DNA from: CAJXZP01 sp963974475
GTDB lineage: Bacteria > Bacteroidota > Bacteroidia > Flavobacteriales_G > Salibacteraceae
Reading direction: 5' to 3'
Length of the DNA: 64,000 nt
Assembly (NCBI GenBank): GCA_963974475.1
Contig: CAXBCR010000010.1
Location: 43,658 to 107,657 of the forward strand
Shown: positions 37,223 to 45,818 of the stretch, piece after piece
How positions within the stretch are numbered: the first letter of the stretch is position 1
Layout: each line of letters opens with the position of its first letter
The notes under the pieces: generated by a model
Told to the model about the DNA's origin: nothing
The model's database searches: none
The model's input: the letters and a program-made list of their open reading frames with translations, nothing else
Position numbers and translations under genes: made by a program

Positions 37223-37462
37223 ATGGGAAAAGGTGATAAAAAAAGTGCTAAAGGAAAACGAATAATTGGTTCTTCAGGTGTAACCAGACAAAAGAAAAAA
37301 AACACCTACGTAGCTCCAGCTTCTCCCGTAAAGAAAGCGGCTCCGACCAAGGTAGCTGAAACAAAAAAAGCAGCTCCAAAGAAAGCAGCTCCAAAAAAAG
37401 CTGCCGCAAAAAAGCCAGCAGCTAAAAAAGCAAGTCCAAAAAAAGTAGCAACTAAAGAATAG
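37223..37462 (+). CDS. THX-like small ribosomal protein with Lys/Ala tail
   Basis: The 79-aa product begins MGKGDKKSAKGKRIIGSSG, which fits the short N-terminal signature of the 30S protein THX in Bacteroidota (MGKGD, then basic residues and a GS(Y/S)G turn). The usual THX protein is only about 30-50 aa. Here it continues into a tail of KKAAPKKAAAKK-type units (about 40-79), like histone H1. The head probably binds 16S rRNA in the 30S head; the tail may bind nucleic acid nonspecifically. An alternative call is a small H1-like nucleoid protein. Confidence 0.7.
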   Translation: MGKGDKKSAKGKRIIGSSGVTRQKKKNTYVAPASPVKKAAPTKVAETKKAAPKKAAPKKAAAKKPAAKKASPKKVATKE

Positions 37463-37473
37463 CCGTTTTAAAT

Positions 37474-38742
37474 TTAATTATCAAGAGTGTAATCAGACGG
37501 TTGCACTCTTTTTTTTGTTCGAAACATTTCGAGCGTTTCCCTTGGATTGGTAGAAGTAGAAGCTACTTCACCCCACTTAGAAATCAGCTTTTTAGCCTCC
37601 TCATTTACGGGTAAATCCTCTACTCCTTCATCTCGAAGAAAATGAAAAAACTTCATGACTAAAAACAAGTTCATCCATCGATAAAAACGTTTGATAAAGC
37701 TATTTAAATCAGTAGTGTACGACCGGATTTCTGCAATATTATCCATCCAATCCACCGATTCTAAAAATTTCAAGGTCAATGGGTCATTCACTGAAACTTC
37801 TGATTGATATAAACCGGGAACATTGACCAGAAATTCTTTTAAGCGTTCAAAACTTTCTAGGTTAGCTGTGTAATAAGTACAATCCCCTTTTTCGCTCATT
37901 TCGGTCATGGCTCTACCGGTACCAAACGGGACTCTAAATGATTCTCTTGACGAAGGATAAACGGTGGCATTTGTAATAGCCGAAATTTCACCAGCCATCA
38001 TAAGCTTGAGCATAAACCAAAAGTCCTCTCCTGCTTTTCGTCTATTCATTCCTCCTTGGGCAACATAGGCATTTCGAGTTACCGCCATAGAAGAACCTAC
38101 GGTAAATTCAGCTTGTGGATGACCCGCATACACTAAAGCCGCTTGGTAATAACGAAGATGTAATTCGTACTGAATTATACTTTCAATTTCAAAATCTGAT
38201 CTGCCATCGCTACCGATAGGATGTTCAAAATTTATGGAACAACCCAATGATTTAGGATGACTCAAAAAATGCTGCCATAATTCGACCAGGTAATTTTCAG
38301 AACAAGTCGCATCTGCATCAAAGGCGGCAATGATGGGATTTTCGAAATCCGATTTTTGCAATCGAACCACTGCCTCATCCATGGCTATTTTACGCGCCAA
38401 ACCAGCACCCGCATGTTTTTTAGGCATAGCGATGGGAGATGAAACTAAAAATTGAATTTGAGCGGTCGTATTTTCTTTGGCCCAAGCTGAGGCTAAATGA
38501 AACACCTCATCGTTTAGCTTTATCTGCGCAGCATCGGCATGTATTGGATGGTTAATAATAACAATCACCTCCACTCCAACGCTAGGTAAACAACACGATT
38601 TCAAGCTATTTAATGACGTTATTAAATCCTTTTCGGCATACGCAGGAATGGTAATGACTAATCCTAAATTAGCCACAACTTCTTCTTCAAAAATAGGAGG
38701 CATAAAAGTTTGCCTCGCTACATATTTTTCAATATTCGTCAT
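37474..38742 (-). CDS. Family 2 glycosyltransferase
   Basis: The 422-aa product is a GT-A fold protein. It opens with a GLVITIPAYAEKDLITSLNSL strand-helix (26-46, quoted in part), has the sugar-nucleotide DxD motif as FDADATCS (about 142-149), and later GEDFWFMLKLMMAG, the usual (E/D)D-x-(W/F) acceptor region. No membrane helices are clear. It starts directly after the pdxH stop with no gap, so it is coupled to the pdxH-XrtF cassette. Acceptor unknown. Confidence 0.85.
   Translation of the reverse strand: MTNIEKYVARQTFMPPIFEEEVVANLGLVITIPAYAEKDLITSLNSLKSCCLPSVGVEVIVIINHPIHADAAQIKLNDEVFHLASAWAKENTTAQIQFLVSSPIAMPKKHAGAGLARKIAMDEAVVRLQKSDFENPIIAAFDADATCSENYLVELWQHFLSHPKSLGCSINFEHPIGSDGRSDFEIESIIQYELHLRYYQAALVYAGHPQAEFTVGSSMAVTRNAYVAQGGMNRRKAGEDFWFMLKLMMAGEISAITNATVYPSSRESFRVPFGTGRAMTEMSEKGDCTYYTANLESFERLKEFLVNVPGLYQSEVSVNDPLTLKFLESVDWMDNIAEIRSYTTDLNSFIKRFYRWMNLFLVMKFFHFLRDEGVEDLPVNEEAKKLISKWGEVASTSTNPRETLEMFRTKKRVQPSDYTLDN
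37483..37518 (+). terminator. Terminator of the THX-like gene, inside the convergent coding region
   Basis: AAGAGTG (37483-37489) pairs with CACTCTT (37504-37510), then a T-run. The hairpin lies inside the last codons of the convergent glycosyltransferase gene, whose C-terminus (TKKRVQPSDYTL) it encodes. Confidence 0.7.
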
Positions 38743-39396
38743 TTACGGAGCTACTCTGTATTTATTCCAAGATGTGCCTTCTTTTTGAAAGATAATACGA
38801 TCATGCAAACGGGCTGGGCGACCTTGCCAAAATTCAAAATAATTGGCTTCAATAAAATACCCTCCCCAATGCGCTGGGCGCGGTACATCTTGTCCTTCAA
38901 ATTTATTGGTATAAAACTGCACAAGTTTTTCTAATTCTTCTCTATCGGCTACTTTCTGACTCTGAGCAGATGCCCAAGCCCCTATTTGACTATCTCTTGG
39001 ACGGTCAGCAAAATAGGCGTCACTTTCTAATTCAGGTAATTTTGAAACCACTCCGGACATTCTAATTTGTCGCTCCATTTCAGACCAAAAAACATTTACC
39101 GAAATATGAGGATTAGCCAACAAGTCATGCCCTTTATGGCTATCATAATTGGTATAAAATTTAAAACCCGTTTCGGTAATACCTCTGTTATACACTACTC
39201 TACTAGAAGGTTTTCCGTCAGCCGACACGGTAGAAATAACCATGGCTTTCGGGTCTAGAATTTGTGAACCTACCGCCTCTTCAAGCCATTTTGCATAAAG
39301 TTCAATAGGGTTGTCGCCAGCCGCATCTTCATTGAGGGCTTGTGATGTAAATTCATGTCTGATTTTATTCAAATAATTGGAAACTTCTTCAATCAT
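38743..39396 (-). CDS. pdxH: Pyridoxamine 5'-phosphate oxidase
   Basis: The 217-aa flavoenzyme oxidises PNP and PMP to pyridoxal 5'-phosphate. The FMN and substrate motifs are present: SSRVVYNRGITETGFKFYTN (63-82), FWSEMERQIRMSG, RPRDSQIGAWASAQS and the C-terminal dimerisation block EFWQGRPARLHDR ending in YRVAP. It makes the PLP also used by the YggS homologue encoded at 45,819. Set in the XrtF cassette: its start lies 3 bp from the upstream gene's stop. Confidence 0.95.
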   Translation of the reverse strand: MIEEVSNYLNKIRHEFTSQALNEDAAGDNPIELYAKWLEEAVGSQILDPKAMVISTVSADGKPSSRVVYNRGITETGFKFYTNYDSHKGHDLLANPHISVNVFWSEMERQIRMSGVVSKLPELESDAYFADRPRDSQIGAWASAQSQKVADREELEKLVQFYTNKFEGQDVPRPAHWGGYFIEANYFEFWQGRPARLHDRIIFQKEGTSWNKYRVAP

Positions 39397-39398
39397 AA

Positions 39399-39833
39399 TT
39401 ATTCACTTTTATTTGCCCTTTGATGATATAAAAAGGCAGGAATCAATAGCAATGTTAGCACAGGATGGATAAGTATTCTACGAATGTAAAACAGGTACCT
39501 GTATTGGTCAAAATCAGCGTTAAATACCAACCAAATTAAAACGGGAGATAAGATAAGAAATACTATTCCTAAAATATAAAAAGTCAATTTCAGTAACTCT
39601 GGTTTATTAAAAATAACCTTCACTAATCCTAAAGTAATAAGCGTGTTCACAGAATATCGAAGCACCAATGAAAACACATACTTTCCCCAGGCAATTTGGG
39701 GTAACGGTTGAATCTGGTAATCCGGCAAATGAAAAAACGCAATTAATGGGTCATAAAAAATAGCCGCGCCCACCATCCGTACGCTAATCAATGCTATTAT
39801 TAAGATACCAATGTATAGTCCTTTCTTTTGCAT
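39399..39833 (-). CDS. Exosortase F-associated membrane protein
   Basis: The 144-aa hydrophobic protein has four predicted helices and a conserved end (RRILIHPVLTLLLIPAFLYHQ). It matches the small partner that accompanies XrtF in Flavobacteriia. Its function is unknown beyond this linkage. ATG at 39833 starts 1 bp after the xrtF stop; the longer TTG-start version would overlap xrtF. Confidence 0.85.
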   Translation of the reverse strand: MQKKGLYIGILIIALISVRMVGAAIFYDPLIAFFHLPDYQIQPLPQIAWGKYVFSLVLRYSVNTLITLGLVKVIFNKPELLKLTFYILGIVFLILSPVLIWLVFNADFDQYRYLFYIRRILIHPVLTLLLIPAFLYHQRANKSE

Positions 39834-39834
39834 G

Positions 39835-40371
39835 CTATTTAGATTCTGGTTTATTAGCAAAATATTTTACCCAAACCACCCAAAGCAAAAATGTGGTTCC
39901 GTAAATGATGCCAGGAAATAGAAAATCGTGCGAAAAATTCACGTATTTAGGATAGTACAAAACAATCATACCGATAAGGTAAATACGTACAATATTTGAA
40001 ACATAAAGTAACATTAAACCCAAAGGTACAAACCATAAATAATGTTTGAATGCCCCCTTGAATGCTACTAGAAACGCCATAAAAAGAATCATTACACTAA
40101 TGGCATTGCAGCCTTCCGTAATTAAAACAAGTGGAACTTGGTAATACTGAATTTCGGCAATGGGATGAGTACAAGAATAGGAAGTGGTAATTTCTGGAAG
40201 AGTGGTTGAAAATAAGCTGGCTACCTGCTCGGTTACATAAATGGAAAACTGGTCCAAAGAAGTCGAAAACCCGCTCAAATAGTAATTGTAAATGAGAACA
40301 CCAATAATATAAACTCCAAAAAACTTTAGAATAAATAGCCAGACCGCTTTATATTTTTTAAATATTTCCAC
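39835..40371 (-). CDS. xrtF: Exosortase family protein XrtF
   Basis: The 178-aa membrane protease/transpeptidase has several helices and the exosortase triad: Cys88 (ITEGCNAISV), Arg129 (SNIVRIYLIG) and His148 (FSHDFLFPG). Exosortases recognise PEP-CTERM-like sorting tails; XrtF is a compact Flavobacteriia form with few known targets. No obvious exopolysaccharide cluster or PEP-CTERM substrate lies in the window. First gene of the minus-strand operon xrtF-partner-pdxH-glycosyltransferase. Confidence 0.92.
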   Translation of the reverse strand: MEIFKKYKAVWLFILKFFGVYIIGVLIYNYYLSGFSTSLDQFSIYVTEQVASLFSTTLPEITTSYSCTHPIAEIQYYQVPLVLITEGCNAISVMILFMAFLVAFKGAFKHYLWFVPLGLMLLYVSNIVRIYLIGMIVLYYPKYVNFSHDFLFPGIIYGTTFLLWVVWVKYFANKPESK

Positions 40372-40482
40372 CGTACAAATGTAACCTCATCATCGCTATA
40401 TTTAGGGTATTATTTGATTAGAAAATCCAAATTAAATTCACTTTTTTATATCCTACTCCTCTATTCTAATTCGATCAGTATA

Positions 40483-40503
40483 TCGGTATAAAAAAAATAC
40501 CGA
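40483..40503. other. Small hairpin in the xrtF/miaE divergent gap
   Basis: TCGGTAT (40483-40489) and ATACCGA (40497-40503) form a 7-bp stem around an A-run. The 310-bp gap (40372-40681) has no other feature that I can support; the -7-like TACTTTTG at 40670 is too close to the miaE ATG. Confidence 0.35.
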
Positions 40504-40681
40504 AGGAAATTATATAGCAACCAACAAGGAATGATTTTGTGTGAAAAAGATTATTGAGTTACTCGCCTAAAACATTGTATATCAATTAACAATAAATATC
40601 AATACAGCTATGGTTCACTATTTATACAAATCGCATTAAAAGACACTCCCATAAGATTAGAAATACCCTTACTTTTGCCGC

Positions 40682-41284
40682 ATGGAAAAGCAATTACCTG
40701 TAGATTATAAAATACAATTGGCTTACAACACCTCTATGGAATGGGTGGAAGCAGCATTGAATAATTTTGATAAATTCTTGATTGACCACGCTGATAATGA
40801 GCGTAAAGCATCCAACATGGCATTGAGTTTTATTGCCAAAGCACCTGAAAAAACAGAAATGATTTCAGAGTTGATTGATATTGCATTAGAAGAATTAGTT
40901 CACTTTAAGCAGGTATATAAAATTATGAGTAAACGTGGTATTCAGTTTCCAAAAGAAATTGAAAAAGACGTTTATATCAACCGGTTAATTAAAACATGTC
41001 GTTCGGGATGGAAAGAACGATTTTTGGACCGATTATTAGTAGCTTCTATTGTAGAAACCCGTGGTGCCGAGCGTTTTCGATTAATTGCTGAAAACCATCC
41101 AGAATCAGAAATGCAAGCATTTTACACTATGCTGTACAAAAGTGAAGACCGACATGGCAACATTTTTATAGAAATGGCCCTTCTCTATTACGAAAAAGAG
41201 GAAGTTATGAAACGCTTGGATGAAATGATTCTTTTGGAAGCTGAGATATGTTCCACCGTTGCCATTTCTGGCTTAGTCCACTAA
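40682..41284 (+). CDS. miaE: tRNA-(ms2io6A) hydroxylase
   Basis: The 200-aa ferritin-like di-iron enzyme hydroxylates the isopentenyl group of ms2i6A37 in tRNAs that read UNN codons. The iron ligands fit DHADNERKASNMAL (35-48), LEELVHFKQVY (69-79) with its Glu and His, and ETRGAERFRL (124-133), followed by SEDRHGNIF (151-159). Family length and layout match. The DEAD-box gene follows 27 bp downstream. Confidence 0.93.
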   Translation: MEKQLPVDYKIQLAYNTSMEWVEAALNNFDKFLIDHADNERKASNMALSFIAKAPEKTEMISELIDIALEELVHFKQVYKIMSKRGIQFPKEIEKDVYINRLIKTCRSGWKERFLDRLLVASIVETRGAERFRLIAENHPESEMQAFYTMLYKSEDRHGNIFIEMALLYYEKEEVMKRLDEMILLEAEICSTVAISGLVH

Positions 41285-41311
41285 AACTCAACTTCCATTT
41301 AAATTTACAAT

Positions 41312-42445
41312 ATGTCTTTTCAATCATTAGGAATAGCACCATCTTTACTAAAAGCTTTAAGCGGTCAAAACATTTCAAAACCTTATCCTATTCAAGAGAA
41401 GGCTATTCCGGCTATTTTAGCTGGAAAAGATGTACTTGGAATTGCAAAAACGGGTTCTGGAAAAACAGCTAGTTACGTACTTCCTACTTTGATGAACCTT
41501 GGCAAACGCCAAGAATCAAAAAACCGAATGGTGGATGTATTGGTGATGGTTCCTACACGAGAACTGGCCGAGCAGGTGAAAGATGTATATAATGTGTATA
41601 GCGCATTTTTACCCGAACCAGTAAAAACCATGGCGGTGTATGGTGGAGTTTCCATCAACCCGCAAATGAAGGGGCTATATGGCGTAAATGTATTAGTGGC
41701 CACCCCTGGAAGGTTATTAGAATTGGTGGAATCTAAAGCCATACAACTTTCGCATATCCATACCCTAGTTCTAGACGAAGCCGATAAAATGCTCGCATTA
41801 GGTTTTCAAGAAGAAATGGACCAAGTAATTGCTTTACTCCCTAAAAAACGCCAAAACTTGTTATTTTCTGCCACGTTAAGCGAAAATATTGAAGAGATTC
41901 ATCAAGTTTTATTACACCAACCTATTGTTATTCAAGTTGAAAGCAAAGAAGAAACGGTTGAGTTGATTAACCAAACAGGCTATTTCGTTACCGAAGAGAA
42001 AAAAGGACCTTTATTACGTCATTTGATTATTGATAATGACATGCATCAAGTTTTAATTTTTGTGTCTTCGGTATTTAAAGCCGATAATTTGGTAAAGAAA
42101 TTACGTAAAAACAACATTGATGCAACAGCCATTCATGGTAAAAAAAGTCAAGGTTCGCGATTGGATTCATTAACCAAATTTAAAAACAACAAATTGCGCG
42201 TTTTAGTCGCTACGGATTTACTTGCTCGAGGAATTGATATTGCGTTTTTACCTTTCGTTATCAATTATGAGCTACCTCGCTCTCCTAAAGATTTTGTGCA
42301 TCGAATTGGAAGAACGGGTCGTGCCGAAAACCCGGGAGAAGCCATTACGTTTGTTACCGAAGAAGATGCACACCACTTTAAAATTATTCAGAAGAAAATG
42401 AAAAAAATGGTAGACATGATTAATAGTGAAGATTTAGATTTCTAA
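41312..42445 (+). CDS. DEAD-box ATP-dependent RNA helicase
   Basis: The 377-aa product has the full DEAD-box core: Q motif (KPYPIQEKAIP), motif I AKTGSGKTAS, motif Ia PTRELAEQV, Ib TPGRLLE, motif II VLDEADKML, motif III SATL, motif IV LIFVSS, motif V ATDLLARGID and motif VI HRIGRTGRAE. It ends 30 or so residues after motif VI with no extended tail, so it resembles minimal RhlE-like helicases. Likely role in rRNA or mRNA remodelling. Confidence 0.93.
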   Translation: MSFQSLGIAPSLLKALSGQNISKPYPIQEKAIPAILAGKDVLGIAKTGSGKTASYVLPTLMNLGKRQESKNRMVDVLVMVPTRELAEQVKDVYNVYSAFLPEPVKTMAVYGGVSINPQMKGLYGVNVLVATPGRLLELVESKAIQLSHIHTLVLDEADKMLALGFQEEMDQVIALLPKKRQNLLFSATLSENIEEIHQVLLHQPIVIQVESKEETVELINQTGYFVTEEKKGPLLRHLIIDNDMHQVLIFVSSVFKADNLVKKLRKNNIDATAIHGKKSQGSRLDSLTKFKNNKLRVLVATDLLARGIDIAFLPFVINYELPRSPKDFVHRIGRTGRAENPGEAITFVTEEDAHHFKIIQKKMKKMVDMINSEDLDF

Positions 42446-42609
42446 ATTTCATTCGTCATCAATTCTAGAGTATTTCGAGAAAGAATGCTATTCCGTATGA
42501 AATTAACGTAGGTTAATTTCGCACCCTAACCTACCTTTAACCCTCTTACTTACAATAGGTTTATTGTGAATAGCGACCCGTTATAACACCTTTGTTTCCA
42601 GTTAAAAAT

Positions 42610-42646
42610 ATTGATTATTGAATTTAGATAAACTTTAATAATCAAT
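42610..42646. other. AT-rich hairpin in a 332-bp gap
   Basis: ATTGATTATT (42610-42619) pairs with AATAATCAAT (42637-42646), loop 17 nt. It is weak because it is almost all A/T. No gene is seen in 42446-42777, but the gap could hold an unrecognised leader of the gene that follows. Confidence 0.35.
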
Positions 42647-42777
42647 TAAAAACTCACAATTTAAACTTCACCAAAAGCATTTGTCAAATTATCCGAAAAC
42701 CAGTTATTTAGTGCTATACGCTAGCGATAATACTATTTCCTTATGAAAAACTAATATTTTCACCTACCTTTACCTCT

Positions 42778-43146
42778 ATGAACAAACCCATTTCATACCA
42801 AATTCAAAATAGTATTCTCATTCGCACATTTTATGGGGAAGTTTATCTGCAAGATTTAATAGATTCCGTGGAATATATGGTAGAACATAGTATTGTCACA
42901 GAGGAATTAACAAGTATGATTTCCGACTTTACCCAAGCTTCCTTTTTACTAACTAAGGAAGAAACCCAGCATTTAAGGACGCTAATTTTAAAGTATCCTT
43001 TAAGTATTGGTCACTTGAATTTTATTCAAATTATCCCTACTCCTAACATTGCCAAAACAATGATTTTCAAAGAACAGAATCCTGATATAAACACCCGTTC
43101 TTTTAGTACAATAAAGGGCGCAATGGATTGGTTAGCGCATGTATAA
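42778..43146 (+). CDS. Hypothetical protein, STAS/SpoIIAA-like size and layout
   Basis: The 122-aa soluble protein of alternating beta/alpha character runs from ATG to a stop near 43146. Predicted order is beta-beta-alpha-beta-alpha (for example NSILIRTFYGEVYLQDLIDSV, quoted in part, then SMISDFTQASFLLTKEE). The fold outline resembles the SpoIIAA-like or STAS proteins used as small regulators, but no diagnostic motif is present. It stands alone with 330 bp before and 277 bp after it, so function is unknown. Confidence 0.65.
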   Translation: MNKPISYQIQNSILIRTFYGEVYLQDLIDSVEYMVEHSIVTEELTSMISDFTQASFLLTKEETQHLRTLILKYPLSIGHLNFIQIIPTPNIAKTMIFKEQNPDINTRSFSTIKGAMDWLAHV

Positions 43147-43423
43147 TCTGGAAACAAATTTCATTCTTAAAACCAACCCTTTGCTAATCCGCTAGATGTT
43201 CTTTCAAAACCTAATTTGAATTTCATTACCTCACATCTTATATTATCCTTTCCATTTGCGCAGCTATCCTATACATCCTTATTATTTACCTACCTAAATC
43301 AAAATGTTTAAGAATTTAAAATGTCAATCAAAAATCATAAATAAAACCCTTCTTTTAAATTAAATTTGCAGCCGCTAAGCGGATGGTTTAGCAAATTGAT
43401 TAGAATTAAAAAATAGACACAAA

Positions 43424-44314
43424 ATGGAAAAAGTTGCAGTTATAGGCGCAGGAACAATGGGTAATGGAATTGCTCACACCTTTGCACAATTTGGATATAA
43501 AGTTTCGTTGATTGATATTTCTCAAGAATCGTTAGACAGAGCCATTGCTACCATCACCAAAAACTTGGATAGAATGGTAAAAAAGGAGCGAATTACGGAG
43601 GCTGACAAAGCATCTACCCTAGCTAATTTGACTACCTACACCGATATGGCAGAAGGAGTAAATGGAATTGGACTTGTGGTAGAAGCAGCTACAGAAAACG
43701 TTGACTTAAAGCTAAAAATATTTAAAACTTTGGATGAGTTATGTGCTCCAGAAGTTATTTTGGCATCCAACACTTCTTCCATTTCCATTACTAAAATAGC
43801 CTCGGTAACCTCTCGACCAGAGAAAGTTATAGGAATGCATTTTATGAATCCTGTTCCAGTAATGAAATTAGTAGAAATTATTCGTGGATATCAAACCAGT
43901 GATGAGGTTACTGCACTTATCATGGATTTATCTAGAAAGCTAAAAAAATCACCCACAGAAGTGAATGATTATCCTGGCTTTGTGGCAAATCGTATTTTGA
44001 TGCCAATGATTAATGAGGCTATCATTACGTTACATGAGGGTGTTGCTGGTGTAGAAGAAATTGATACCGTTATGAAGTTAGGTATGGCTCACCCAATGGG
44101 ACCTTTACAACTAGCTGATTTTATTGGTTTAGATGTTTGTTTATCTATCCTTCGAGTGATGCAAGATGGGTTTGGAAATCCAAAATACGCGCCTTCACCC
44201 CTATTAGTAAATATGGTTACTGCTGGGCATCTTGGAGCTAAATCAGGAAACGGTTTTTATAACCATACCCACGGAACTAAAGAATGGATTGTGGCAGATA
44301 CCTTTAAAAAATAA
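43424..44314 (+). CDS. 3-hydroxyacyl/3-hydroxybutyryl-CoA dehydrogenase
   Basis: The 296-aa enzyme interconverts 3-hydroxyacyl-CoA and 3-oxoacyl-CoA with NAD(H). The N-terminal Rossmann motif is VIGAGTMGNGIAHTF (5-19). The catalytic His and Glu lie in MHFMNPVPVMKLVEI (about 136-150), and the C-terminal half shows DYPGFVANRILMPMINEA and GMAHPMGPLQLADFIGLD. It is shorter than FadB, so it is the stand-alone form used in butyrate metabolism or beta-oxidation. A good intrinsic terminator follows. Confidence 0.93.
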   Translation: MEKVAVIGAGTMGNGIAHTFAQFGYKVSLIDISQESLDRAIATITKNLDRMVKKERITEADKASTLANLTTYTDMAEGVNGIGLVVEAATENVDLKLKIFKTLDELCAPEVILASNTSSISITKIASVTSRPEKVIGMHFMNPVPVMKLVEIIRGYQTSDEVTALIMDLSRKLKKSPTEVNDYPGFVANRILMPMINEAIITLHEGVAGVEEIDTVMKLGMAHPMGPLQLADFIGLDVCLSILRVMQDGFGNPKYAPSPLLVNMVTAGHLGAKSGNGFYNHTHGTKEWIVADTFKK

Positions 44315-44337
44315 ACGAATTAACACTTCTTTGAAAT

Positions 44338-44370
44338 GAGCTAACGATTTTATTGTTAGCTCTTTTTTTT
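44338..44370 (+). terminator. Terminator of the hydroxyacyl-CoA dehydrogenase gene
   Basis: GAGCTAAC (44338-44345) pairs with GTTAGCTC (44355-44362) and a run of T follows. Confidence 0.88.
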
Positions 44371-44411
44371 TGCAACCCAACCTTGGTAAGATCAGACGTA
44401 AAGTTTTATGC

Positions 44412-44458
44412 AACTTTGGTAAAGTTAAATGCTTAGCCCCTGCAACTTTAGCAAAGTT
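44412..44458. promoter_or_regulatory. Two 15-bp palindromes, probable operator pair
   Basis: AACTTTGGTAAAGTT (44412-44426) and AACTTTAGCAAAGTT (44444-44458) are palindromes with the same arms AACTTT/AAAGTT. They start 32 bp apart, about three DNA helical turns. A further AAAGTT half-site precedes them. They lie about 100 bp upstream of the DUF1015 gene, the first gene of an operon. Confidence 0.55.
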
Positions 44459-44561
44459 AAATTTTGGCATTAATAAATGGGCTAATTAATTGACCTGTAT
44501 CTAAATTTTAAAGGCGATTTTTCTACTCAAAAAACCTAATTTCGCAGCCTAAATTTTAAGC

Positions 44562-45806
44562 ATGGCCAACATCATTCCGTTTAGAGCAATTAGACCACAA
44601 CGAAACAAGGTAAGCCTTGTTGGTTCAAGGTCTTACATAAATTACTCTAAAAAAGATTTTGCAGAAAAATTAGCTGCGAATCCATACACCTTTTTGCATG
44701 TAATTACTGCTGCCTATGGATTAAATGACAATGATGAAAAAACCTCCTTAGAGCGTTACCGAGAAGTACGTTCCAAATTTGAAGAGTTTAAGGATAATGG
44801 AATATTTATGCGTGATGAAACGCCTAAATTTTATGTTTACCAACAAATAAAACTAGGTCAATCGTTTACAGGAATAATTGCCGGAGTTTCTATTGAGGAT
44901 TTTAATTGTGGCCAAATAAAAAAGCATGAGTTAACACTTTCTAAACGGGAGTCTGCTTTTGCAAACTATTTGAAAGAAACAAAAATAAACGCAGAACCGG
45001 TTTTACTAACCTACAAAAATCAGGAAGAAATTGATGCGATAATTAAACGTCATACAGATACCCGACCTGAATATGAGTTTTCAACTACCGACAAATCTAT
45101 TCATAATCTGTGGCTTATTGAAGACCCAGCGGAAATTGAGAAAACCAAAGAATCTTTTAAAAAGGTGCCCGACATGTATATTGCCGATGGTCATCACAGA
45201 TGTGCCTCTTCGGCCAGGTTATCCGACAATTTAAGAGGTTATTATGGAAGTGAATTTGGAGCAGCTTACGATTACTTTATGGCCTTTTTAATTTCTGACC
45301 ATCAATTAAACATCCTGCCATTCAACCGGTTAGTGAAAGGACTAAATAATTTGAATACAGAGGAATTATTGGCCCAAATAGCTACAAATTACACCATTGA
45401 AAAATTACCCAAAAGGTGTCGTCCGGAGCAAAAACATCATATTCACATGTATATAAATGAAGGTTGGTATAAACTCATTCTAAACGAAAACCTAATAGAC
45501 AAAGAGAACACCATCTCAAAATTAGATAGCTATCAGTTATCCCATACCATCCTTACTCCTATTTTGGGAATTGAAGACATTAAAACTGATAGCCGTATGC
45601 ATTTTTATGCTGGCGATAAGGGTTTAAAAGGAATGGAGAAAATGGTTCGTAAAGAAAAAGCAGATATTGCTTTCGCTTTATACCCTGTCGGAGTAGATCA
45701 ACTTATAGAAATTTCGGACAAGGGTTTAATAATGCCACCAAAAAGTACATGGATTGAACCAAAGTTGCGTAGCGGGTTGACAATTTATTCTATCTTCGAT
45801 CATTAA
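44562..45806 (+). CDS. DUF1015 family protein
   Basis: The 414-aa product matches DUF1015 (IIPFRAIRP at the start, ADGHHRCASSARL at about residue 209, SHTILTPILGIED near the end). The ADGHHR motif looks catalytic or metal-binding, but no activity is established for the family. It heads an operon with the YggS-like and inositol-monophosphatase-like genes (gaps 12 and 8 bp). The palindrome pair upstream may control it. Confidence 0.88.
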   Translation: MANIIPFRAIRPQRNKVSLVGSRSYINYSKKDFAEKLAANPYTFLHVITAAYGLNDNDEKTSLERYREVRSKFEEFKDNGIFMRDETPKFYVYQQIKLGQSFTGIIAGVSIEDFNCGQIKKHELTLSKRESAFANYLKETKINAEPVLLTYKNQEEIDAIIKRHTDTRPEYEFSTTDKSIHNLWLIEDPAEIEKTKESFKKVPDMYIADGHHRCASSARLSDNLRGYYGSEFGAAYDYFMAFLISDHQLNILPFNRLVKGLNNLNTEELLAQIATNYTIEKLPKRCRPEQKHHIHMYINEGWYKLILNENLIDKENTISKLDSYQLSHTILTPILGIEDIKTDSRMHFYAGDKGLKGMEKMVRKEKADIAFALYPVGVDQLIEISDKGLIMPPKSTWIEPKLRSGLTIYSIFDH

Positions 45807-45818
45807 ATATCTTAGGGG

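Noticed and set aside
39835..39860. Longer TTG start for the exosortase F partner
   Set aside because: It would overlap xrtF and the extra residues are just an out-of-frame reading of xrtF.
40670..40677. TACTTTTG -7-like box before miaE
   Set aside because: It lies only 4 bp before the ATG, so a leaderless start would be needed; no -33 box.
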